A stretch of 14,425 nucleotides of DNA from Sulfurimonadaceae bacterium (GTDB lineage Bacteria; Campylobacterota; Campylobacteria; Campylobacterales; Sulfurimonadaceae). Shown piece after piece: positions 1 to 5,918 of the stretch. Positions within the stretch are counted from its first letter, which is position 1, and each line of letters starts with the position of its first letter. Made by a program: the position numbers and the translations under genes. Below the pieces are notes generated by a model, which searched no databases, had not been told where the DNA came from, and saw only the letters and a program-made list of their open reading frames with translations. The DNA is taken from assembly GCA_030610325.1 (NCBI GenBank), contig JAUWRZ010000015.1, positions 1-14,425 of the forward strand, given 5' to 3'.

Positions 1-224
1 ACTTTATTGGCACTTTTTCGGTCTTTAAAAGGGCCTACATAGATCAGCTTCCACTCTTTATGGGTAGCTATGTACACTTCATGCCCCTGTGCTTTAAGTC
101 TATGCCGGACATCTTCCGACGTCTTCGCAGACCGCACAGACATCACTTTTATATACAGCTCCTGTGCATAAGCTGTCACACCCAGTGTCAATACTATCAA
201 TACAAACAGACTTTTTCTCATCAT
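1..224 (-). CDS. Secreted SPOR-domain protein (partial, 3' end outside window)
   Basis: The gene reads off the low-coordinate edge, so only about 74 N-terminal residues are visible. It opens with a typical signal peptide: a basic start (MMRKS), a hydrophobic core and an AYA cleavage site before QELY. What follows (ELYIKVMSVRSA, then LKAQGHEVYIA, then KLIYVGPFKDRKSANK) matches the SPOR fold, whose hallmark is a closing strand with a GPF-x-D-R-x-x-A signature. SPOR domains bind denuded glycan strands of peptidoglycan, so the product is probably periplasmic and wall-binding. Three consecutive in-frame ATGs (227, 224, 221) overlap the stop of the preceding pseudopilin gene. I chose 224 because it gives a TGATG junction and a GGGG ribosome site five bases upstream. 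It is the last visible gene of the pseudopilus operon, which suggests a wall-anchoring role for that machine; this role is inferred. Confidence 0.8.
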   Translation of the reverse strand, partial: MMRKSLFVLIVLTLGVTAYAQELYIKVMSVRSAKTSEDVRHRLKAQGHEVYIATHKEWKLIYVGPFKDRKSANK

Positions 225-895
225 CATGTCCCCGGGTCTGGAAGAAAGGATATCCAGCTTCCACCCTCTTTATCATACACTTTTAACTTCGATACTGCCG
301 TATCAAACCATAATGTACCATGCAGAGGTTCCGCCGGTTCCACAGCTGACACGATAGCACTGTTATATCCCCTCGTCTCAGTCACGATCTCTGAACTTCC
401 ATAGAGCTTATAATGGTTTATCTCCCCTACCCCGATCTCCAGCATAAGGTCATCACCTTGTGCTACACTATCAGTGGCTGTCGTCTCCACGACACGATCC
501 TCACCACCGCTTACAAGACGGCCCGCAATATTATCGTTGGGGGAGATAGCCGCTGTGCTATCTGCATAAGGGGCATTCGTCCCATCAGAAGTACCGAGGT
601 CTATCGTCGAGTAGAAGAGTCGTCTTCCCCATGCATCAGTCCCAAGACCGACAGTTACCGGAAGCGTATTGTCTGCCTCCTCTTTAAGAAGCTCGAAATA
701 GGAGTCACTATCAGGGTCTTCACCCAGATGGACCAGACGACTTCGTACCACGTCCATGATGGTCTTACTGTTTTGCTGTTTTAAGATATTTGACTGCAGA
801 TGCGTGTAGTAGTTCATCGTAGTAAAGACAGCCGCAACGATGCCTGCCATGATGACAGCGATCATAGCTTCAGCTAAAAGATAAGCACTTCGCAT
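224..895 (-). CDS. Pseudopilin of the Cts/type II secretion-like system (third pseudopilin)
   Basis: This 223-residue protein begins with a short class III leader, MRSA, then YLLAEAMIAVIMAGIV. That is a hydrophobic segment with glutamate at +5 relative to the predicted prepilin peptidase cut, the standard arrangement for pilins and pseudopilins. Alanine, not glycine, occupies position -1. An N-terminal helix of about 50 residues is followed by a globular periplasmic part with GTDAWGRRLFY (about 85-95), which resembles the D-x-WG-x-x-Y stretch of GspG/GspH-type pseudopilins. The ATG at 895 overlaps the ctsF stop as TGATG, so I prefer it to the TTG at 898. It should be an inner-membrane precursor processed by a prepilin peptidase encoded elsewhere and built into a short pseudopilus. 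Whether it corresponds to CtsG, CtsT or neither cannot be settled by eye. Confidence 0.8.
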   Translation of the reverse strand: MRSAYLLAEAMIAVIMAGIVAAVFTTMNYYTHLQSNILKQQNSKTIMDVVRSRLVHLGEDPDSDSYFELLKEEADNTLPVTVGLGTDAWGRRLFYSTIDLGTSDGTNAPYADSTAAISPNDNIAGRLVSGGEDRVVETTATDSVAQGDDLMLEIGVGEINHYKLYGSSEIVTETRGYNSAIVSAVEPAEPLHGTLWFDTAVSKLKVYDKEGGSWISFLPDPGT

Positions 896-1941
896 CAAAA
901 CGCGACCCCTCTGGTAGCGTCGATAAGCCCTTTTTGTATTAAGACTTGTGTCAATACCACGGTATAAAACTCGATAAAGACTGCAAATGCCATCAATAAG
1001 ACTGCCAGGACAGTGATAATACGAAAGAACTTTGTACTTAGTATCAACGCATCAGTACGGGCACGGCTACTGATCTCAAGCATTATCGAACCGACCTGGG
1101 TAGAGGAACCCACACCGAGCAGGAGGCCCCTTTCGATCTCATCATACAGGGCGTTGTCTACGATGAACTTTCCCTCATGTTTGATCTTGTACAGGCTCTC
1201 TTCCATCGCCTTTTTAAAGCGACCCACTGTTGTCGTCTCTATCCCTGTCTGCATCACTTTCTTAAAAGAGATACCACTTAAAAGCATCTCTCCAAGCATA
1301 CTGAAAAGCACAAATTTCTCAAAACGCAGGATGATGGTCGATGTCAGTGGAAGCAGAAGTGCTATCTGCTTCGCAGTGCTTTGAAGACGGTAAGAGTGAC
1401 TGAAGATAGCGATGAGTAAGACGGCAAAATAACCGGCGAAGAGCAGCAGACCAAAAAAAAGCATATCGGTGAATATTTGAGCCAAGTCAAGATGGGTCTT
1501 GATCAGGGCTATGATCTTCTCATCATACTCCAGAGAACGTGCCACCTGATAAGGTACTAAGATAAACTTCACTACTATCACGACGATCGCTGCGATCGTA
1601 AAATAGATCACCGGCAGTGTGATCTTATCGTTTGATTCTCGTTCAAATCCCTCTTTTACCTCTATATAATGGAGGATCTTCTCAAGCGCTGTCTTAAAAC
1701 TCACCCCTTTTTCAGCCATACTGATGAATTGGATCACATCGGTCGAACCAAGAGAGTGTCGCTTCAGTGCCTGTGAGAACGCTGTGCCCTCTTTCAAGTC
1801 ATCATAGATCTTACTATAGAGCTGACGCTCTCCCTTTGATCTGGCACTGTTTGCTAAAAGCTGCATACCACTGGAGAGGGTCTTGCCGTTTTGAAGTGTG
1901 AACGACAAGGTCTTAAGCATCGTATAAAGATCAATCTTCAC
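895..1941 (-). CDS. ctsF: Type II secretion/type IV pilus inner-membrane platform protein, CtsF/GspF/PilC family
   Basis: This is the polytopic inner-membrane platform on which the ATPase acts to add pseudopilins. The 348-residue protein shows the repeated GspF architecture: a cytoplasmic helical domain (about 1-105, with SSGMQLLANSARSKG and EGTAFSQALKRH), membrane segments at about 109-129 and 156-179, a second copy of the helical domain (FSMLGEMLLSGISFKKVM, about 212-230), and a final membrane segment at about 305-331. It is shorter than the usual 390-400 residues because it lacks most of the N-terminal extension. It begins with GTG at 1941, overlapping the end of the ctsE-like gene by 11 bases. 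An ATG at 1920 would cost seven residues and has a poorer upstream site. The pairing with an adjacent GspE-type ATPase supports the call. Confidence 0.9.
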   Translation of the reverse strand: MKIDLYTMLKTLSFTLQNGKTLSSGMQLLANSARSKGERQLYSKIYDDLKEGTAFSQALKRHSLGSTDVIQFISMAEKGVSFKTALEKILHYIEVKEGFERESNDKITLPVIYFTIAAIVVIVVKFILVPYQVARSLEYDEKIIALIKTHLDLAQIFTDMLFFGLLLFAGYFAVLLIAIFSHSYRLQSTAKQIALLLPLTSTIILRFEKFVLFSMLGEMLLSGISFKKVMQTGIETTTVGRFKKAMEESLYKIKHEGKFIVDNALYDEIERGLLLGVGSSTQVGSIMLEISSRARTDALILSTKFFRIITVLAVLLMAFAVFIEFYTVVLTQVLIQKGLIDATRGVAF

Positions 1942-3493
1942 TCATATACCCCACGGACAGGAGCTCTGCAACCAGTGACTCATGATCGCACAGACCCTCT
2001 TCAAAAAGGTATTGAGCCGACTGAAAATAGCTAAAGGTGATCAACTCATCCCATGCCTGCAGTACCGTACTTTTTTTAAGGGCCATGTAGAAACGGTAAC
2101 GTGTCTTCATATCAGGCGGGATAAACACCATGTCAGTCAACAAGACTCGTCCCTTATAGCCTGTAAAGTCACATCGGATACACCCTTTTTTCTCAAAACC
2201 ATGCTCTTTCGAACTAAAGTAGTGCATCCCCTTCTCATCGAAGCTCTTCGTCTTACACTCACACAACTTTGGTACAAGCCGCTGTGCGATCACTCCACTT
2301 AGTGAATAGGCCAGAATAAAGAGGTCGCCCCCCTCATCTCGGATCCGCTCCATCGCCATATAGGCATTGGTGGTATGCAGTGTCGAAAAGACCATATGCC
2401 CACTATGAGCCGCTTTGAGGGCAATATGGATACTCGCCTTATCACGCATCTCACCGATGACGATGACATCGGGGTCTTGACGCATGACAGACTTCATCGC
2501 TGTCTCAAAGGTCAGACCGATCTGCTCATTGACCTGATACTGTGTGACAAAGTCTATCTTATACTCGATCGGGTCTTCGATCGTATAGATCACCTCATGC
2601 AGACGGTCGCGCTGAGTGATGATCGCATTGAGTGTCGTCGTCTTTCCACTTCCTGTCGGTCCGACAGTGAGGAAAAAGCCATTTTTCTGATTGATAAAAT
2701 GGAACAGATGCTCTGCCATCGGGTGACTTTGGGGAAAGAGTTGTGAGAGCGGTCTGAGATTGTTGGATCTGTCAAGAAGACGGATGACGATGTTCTCACC
2801 AAAGATCGATGGAGCAAGCTCGACACGAAAATCGACTGCATCACCCTGAAACTTCTCTGAGAAACCACCGCTTTGTGGTGTCTGTACGTTTATCAGGTCA
2901 ATATTGGACTTCTCTTTGATGATCAGCGAGAAACGCTGTGCCAGCTCACTGTTGAGCAGGTACTTCGCCTGGATCTTCCCATCAAGACGGTACCTTAACC
3001 ATGAGAACTCGGCGTAAGCATTGATATGGATATCACTGACACGATGTTTGACACCATGCTGCAGTATCATCTCAAACAGAGCCAGGACCTGAGTATCGTC
3101 CGTATCGAGAGCATTGAACTGCTTGATCTTCTTCTCGATAAGATCAGGATCGACAGCCAGCAGTGCATCGAACTTCTCTTTGAACTCCCGTACGGGGATC
3201 GTCCGTAAGACAATACGCTTACCCAGTTGTACTTCGAGCTGCTCCAGACGTTTTGGCCCGATCTGCTCTTTACACTCGATATGAAAGCTTTTTGCGTCCT
3301 CATCGACGATAAGGATCTCATGCTTTTTAAGGAGATCGAGGCTGTAAGGAGTCTGCTGCTCCTTTTTTTGGACGAAGTTATGCTCTATAGCGATCTGCAG
3401 AATCTTCTTTTTAACACCGATGCGCTGGTAGTAGTACTGCTCTTTTTTGCAGATCTCTATCTGCCTGCTTGTTAAGATCTTTGTGAGGTTCAT
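1931..3493 (-). CDS. ctsE: Type II secretion/type IV pilus assembly ATPase, CtsE/GspE/PilB family
   Basis: This cytoplasmic hexameric ATPase powers pseudopilus assembly; in C. jejuni its counterpart CtsE is required for natural transformation. The 520-residue length is typical. Visible motifs are the SDIHINA segment before the catalytic core (about 153), Walker A GPTGSGKT (278-285), the Asp box YTIEDPIEYK (about 303-312), Walker B DPDVIVIGEMRD (340-351), and the His box AHSGHMVFSTLHTT (about 362-375). A zinc-finger-like module follows (C411, C413, C438, C441) with the conserved TGYKGR. The first cysteine pair is spaced C-x-C rather than the usual C-x-x-C. The N-terminal region (1-110) is a divergent GspE-N-like domain. 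The ATG at 3493 is clear. The gene sits 31 bases after a pseudopilin and overlaps the platform gene. Confidence 0.93.
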   Translation of the reverse strand: MNLTKILTSRQIEICKKEQYYYQRIGVKKKILQIAIEHNFVQKKEQQTPYSLDLLKKHEILIVDEDAKSFHIECKEQIGPKRLEQLEVQLGKRIVLRTIPVREFKEKFDALLAVDPDLIEKKIKQFNALDTDDTQVLALFEMILQHGVKHRVSDIHINAYAEFSWLRYRLDGKIQAKYLLNSELAQRFSLIIKEKSNIDLINVQTPQSGGFSEKFQGDAVDFRVELAPSIFGENIVIRLLDRSNNLRPLSQLFPQSHPMAEHLFHFINQKNGFFLTVGPTGSGKTTTLNAIITQRDRLHEVIYTIEDPIEYKIDFVTQYQVNEQIGLTFETAMKSVMRQDPDVIVIGEMRDKASIHIALKAAHSGHMVFSTLHTTNAYMAMERIRDEGGDLFILAYSLSGVIAQRLVPKLCECKTKSFDEKGMHYFSSKEHGFEKKGCIRCDFTGYKGRVLLTDMVFIPPDMKTRYRFYMALKKSTVLQAWDELITFSYFQSAQYLFEEGLCDHESLVAELLSVGYMSED

Positions 3494-3524
3494 GCTTGGT
3501 TTTTGAAGTATTGTACCATGATAT

Positions 3525-4013
3525 TCAACGTGAGAGGTAAAAGTTCAGTGTAGCAGTCGTCGCATCATATATCAATTCATACTGATTAGTCGAAAAGTCG
3601 CCTTCCAGCTCCTGCAGGGCCTCATCATCTCTGGAGCCGATCTCAGTAGTGGTACTGAAATAAAACGCACTGCCATCCTCAGTAGCGGTATACGCACTAA
3701 AGCCTTCAAGCGCAGAGGGTATAAACCCCCCATGGGTACCATCAAGCGGATAAGGGGTAGAAGTGTTGCATTCAAGTATGTCCAACCGTGTATTATTGGC
3801 CAAAGCGCTATCACTCTGAAGAGGCATCGTATTGCTAAGCTCTTTACACTGAAAGATGGTCGCGGTGATGATGTTGAAGTGAGATCGAAGTCGCGTTTTG
3901 ATGTTCTCTTTTGAGAGGGTGTCAAGGTTTAGGTAGTTACTTACGAAAAAAGCCATAACCCCGCTCAGGGCTATGGCAAGAAATAGTTCAAGCAGTGAGA
4001 ACGCTTGACGCAT
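3525..4013 (-). CDS. Pseudopilin of the Cts/type II secretion-like system (second pseudopilin)
   Basis: This 162-residue protein begins MRQA then FSLLELFLAIALSGVMAFF, a textbook prepilin-like leader and transmembrane helix with glutamate at +5. Alanine at -1 is common in Campylobacterota pseudopilins, many of which begin like MKKAFTMIEL. The rest is a small periplasmic domain with two cysteines (C56 and C82) that could form a disulfide, and a strand-rich tail ending NFYLSR. The ATG at 4013 overlaps the preceding pseudopilin stop as TGATG, so translation is probably coupled; a TTG at 4016 is less likely. Position between two operon genes and absence of a strong PulG signature suggest a minor pseudopilin. 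I cannot assign it to a named Cts protein. Confidence 0.8.
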   Translation of the reverse strand: MRQAFSLLELFLAIALSGVMAFFVSNYLNLDTLSKENIKTRLRSHFNIITATIFQCKELSNTMPLQSDSALANNTRLDILECNTSTPYPLDGTHGGFIPSALEGFSAYTATEDGSAFYFSTTTEIGSRDDEALQELEGDFSTNQYELIYDATTATLNFYLSR

Positions 4014-4651
4014 CAATAGTATTTAGCGACAAATGTCACTGTCGGTACGCCTCCGTTGTTGTAACACCAGAAGTCGACAGGATCATAAGATCTCGTTGTA
4101 TCGTATAGCGCAAAAGCGGCTGGGTCATCTGCTCCCAAGTCGGCCAGTACTACAGAGAAGTCTTCCTGTCCATTGAATGAAAGGTTGTTCACCGCATTAC
4201 AATAGTCCAGTGAATCATTAGCTGCTATACCTGTAGCATCGATCGGGTACGTCAGGAACAGATCTTCCAAAGCAGTCGCTGTGATATCGATATCAGTAGC
4301 TTTCGAGACTGACCAGCCTGTAGCTGACATAGATGGGATAGAACCTGGTACTTCCGTGATAATACGTTGCAGTACCAATTCGTTCAAGGTACCATCTGTA
4401 CTCTCAGTCGCATCCTGACCAAACTTGACGTTATAGAGTTCCAATGCATTTCTAAGCTGTGTAGCCTGATCGACGACAGTCGCGACCTTGGCTTGTTTAG
4501 CTGCCAATGATGTATCCATGTAGTTTTTATAATAACTATAACCGACCTGCGAGATGATCCCAAATAGGATGATCGCGATCAACATCTCCATCAAAGAGAG
4601 ACCTTTTCTCATTCCTTTGCTTCCTTGAGCCATGTTACTTCCTTGTATCAT
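4013..4651 (-). CDS. Pseudopilin, likely the major one (first pseudopilin)
   Basis: The class III signal is KG then LSLMEMLIAIILFGIISQVGY, with glycine at -1 and glutamate at +5, followed by a long amphipathic helix (AAKQAKVATVVDQATQLRNALELYN) like the alpha-1C of pilins. The mature domain has two distant cysteines (C151, C196), an arrangement like the C-terminal disulfide loop of type IV pilins. It is the only one of the three pseudopilins with the canonical glycine and comes first in the operon with its own gap, so it is the best candidate for the major subunit; this is inferred. Three in-frame ATGs (4651, 4633, 4612) each have a purine-rich site upstream. I chose 4651 because AAAAGGA six bases away is the best of them. 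The shorter starts would give leaders of 11 or 4 residues instead of 17. Confidence 0.8.
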   Translation of the reverse strand: MIQGSNMAQGSKGMRKGLSLMEMLIAIILFGIISQVGYSYYKNYMDTSLAAKQAKVATVVDQATQLRNALELYNVKFGQDATESTDGTLNELVLQRIITEVPGSIPSMSATGWSVSKATDIDITATALEDLFLTYPIDATGIAANDSLDYCNAVNNLSFNGQEDFSVVLADLGADDPAAFALYDTTRSYDPVDFWCYNNGGVPTVTFVAKYY

Positions 4652-4657
4652 GTCGTA

Positions 4658-4664
4658 TCCTTTT
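4658..4664 (-). promoter_or_regulatory. Ribosome binding site of the first pseudopilin gene
   Basis: The minus strand reads AAAAGGA, six bases before the ATG at 4651. It supports the longest of three possible starts. The 44-base gap before this gene, unlike the overlaps elsewhere, gives it an independent initiation site and possibly stronger expression. Confidence 0.6.
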
Positions 4665-4695
4665 TATTAAATTCTACTAGCTATATCGGCAAGTT

Positions 4696-5136
4696 CTACT
4701 TTAACTTTAACAAATATGGTTTTATTTTGATTAAAAAACCATAATCATCACGGGTACACTCCTGTCCGATACAGAGACTCTGGAGATCGACCTCATCATT
4801 TTTTATGACATTAAGGAGTCTTTTCAGCAGTATATAGGAGTAGCCGTTATGGATCACTCCACGAATGAGCAGGCTCTTACCATCTACTACCGCTATGGCG
4901 TCAAGATTAAGTTCACGAATGATCTCGTTGTAATCGTAGGTCTTTAGGTCAAGCCCCTCGGCATCCGCATAGGTGACGATAGGTCTACCCGCTGTACGCT
5001 TGAGCTCATAAAGAGACTCTACATCCTTTTTGACCAGTCTGTCTTGATAGATGATGTCCAAGTAGAAAAAGTAGCTCGATACACTGACGGTCAGTAGGAT
5101 GAGGATGAAAAGAACAACGAGATTATATTTTTTCAT
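4696..5136 (-). CDS. Small bitopic inner-membrane protein, PilO/GspM-like by topology
   Basis: This 146-residue protein has a short basic N-terminus (MKKYN), one membrane helix (about 7-26), a short linker, and a periplasmic domain of about 100 residues with alternating helix and strand (IVTYADAE, IREL, AIAVVDGKSLLIRGVI, ILLKRLLNVI, GFLIKIKPYLLK). That order resembles the ferredoxin-like periplasmic domains of PilO and GspM, which form the inner-membrane assembly platform. Two nearby cysteines, C122 and C127, are in the periplasmic part. The gene overlaps the preceding one by 14 bases and precedes the pseudopilins. I do not recognise a family by sequence. It shares with the previous gene the place that ctsX holds in C. 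jejuni, and either could be the true counterpart. Confidence 0.6.
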   Translation of the reverse strand: MKKYNLVVLFILILLTVSVSSYFFYLDIIYQDRLVKKDVESLYELKRTAGRPIVTYADAEGLDLKTYDYNEIIRELNLDAIAVVDGKSLLIRGVIHNGYSYILLKRLLNVIKNDEVDLQSLCIGQECTRDDYGFLIKIKPYLLKLK

Positions 5137-5917
5137 AGCAGTATTGTACTATACCGCTTGCACTATTTCTATGTTTTATTTTGGCATTTTCAGGTAACAT
5201 CGCTACAAATGTCTCTATCTGTGCTGTCTTCACCTCGACACAGAAGTCCTGCTTATCATACTTCACCTGCTGCAGCGTTGCCTGCGTCGCTTTTGTCAAC
5301 CGTTCGATATCTTCAAGCATCTTGACCATATCGACCTTTCTGGTCAGCTTCTCAGAGCGCGAGAACTCCTTTTTGACGATGCGCTTATACTGCTGGCTCA
5401 AGGAGTCCTGATTACCTTTATTGATAGGGATGTCTTTCATATAGTGGTATCCGCTGTAAAAGAGCACCGTTGTCAAAAGGATGGTAAAACCCAGTGATAC
5501 CCAGCCGGCCTGTGCCTCACGTCCATTTTTATCAAGATTGAACGAGACAAGCTTCACCCCATCGACATTATCGGCAAAACGTGTCTCATAACCACGCTCC
5601 TGGGCAAACTCCTCCGGTCTATCCAGGATATAATCCTCGATCCTCTGAGACTCACAGATGATGCCGACATGTTTATAATCGAGCTCAAATATGACGACCG
5701 TACGATCATCACATCGAGAGACAGTCTTCAGGATGTTCTCACGCAGCATCTTGTCTTTAGGGAGAAAAGCGATGTAGTTGATGCAAGTAGGTGTCTTTCT
5801 GACCGATATCCGCATCGCAGGAGAGTCCAGGTCGTGCTTCGCCAGCTCATAGATACTGTTACGGATCTTCTGTATGTTCTGTGTTGATTCTATGCAGCCT
5901 GCTGTAAAGATCGCCAT
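5123..5917 (-). CDS. Bitopic inner-membrane protein of the Cts locus, CtsX- or PilN/GspL-like by topology
   Basis: This 264-residue protein has a soluble N-terminal domain (1-135), a single membrane helix (about 138-157, VSLGFTILLTTVLFYSGYHY), a charged coiled-coil-like stretch (170-215, KRIVKKEFSRSEKLTRK onward) and a small C-terminal domain with DFCVEVKTAQIETFVAMLP. With no signal peptide, the N-terminal domain should be cytoplasmic and the tail periplasmic, the topology of GspL and of a PilM-PilN fusion. Periplasmic cysteines C226 and C260 could pair. There is no Walker A motif, so it is not an obvious match to the nucleotide-binding CtsP. It starts one base after the secretin stop. Its position between the secretin and the ATPase matches ctsP-ctsX in C. 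jejuni. Function as part of the inner-membrane assembly complex is inferred from context. Confidence 0.65.
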   Translation of the reverse strand: MAIFTAGCIESTQNIQKIRNSIYELAKHDLDSPAMRISVRKTPTCINYIAFLPKDKMLRENILKTVSRCDDRTVVIFELDYKHVGIICESQRIEDYILDRPEEFAQERGYETRFADNVDGVKLVSFNLDKNGREAQAGWVSLGFTILLTTVLFYSGYHYMKDIPINKGNQDSLSQQYKRIVKKEFSRSEKLTRKVDMVKMLEDIERLTKATQATLQQVKYDKQDFCVEVKTAQIETFVAMLPENAKIKHRNSASGIVQYCYEKI

Positions 5918-5918
5918 A

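Noticed and set aside
60..784. Plus-strand open frames opposite the SPOR and third pseudopilin genes
   Set aside because: They are shadows of minus-strand genes that show clear signal peptides and domain motifs.
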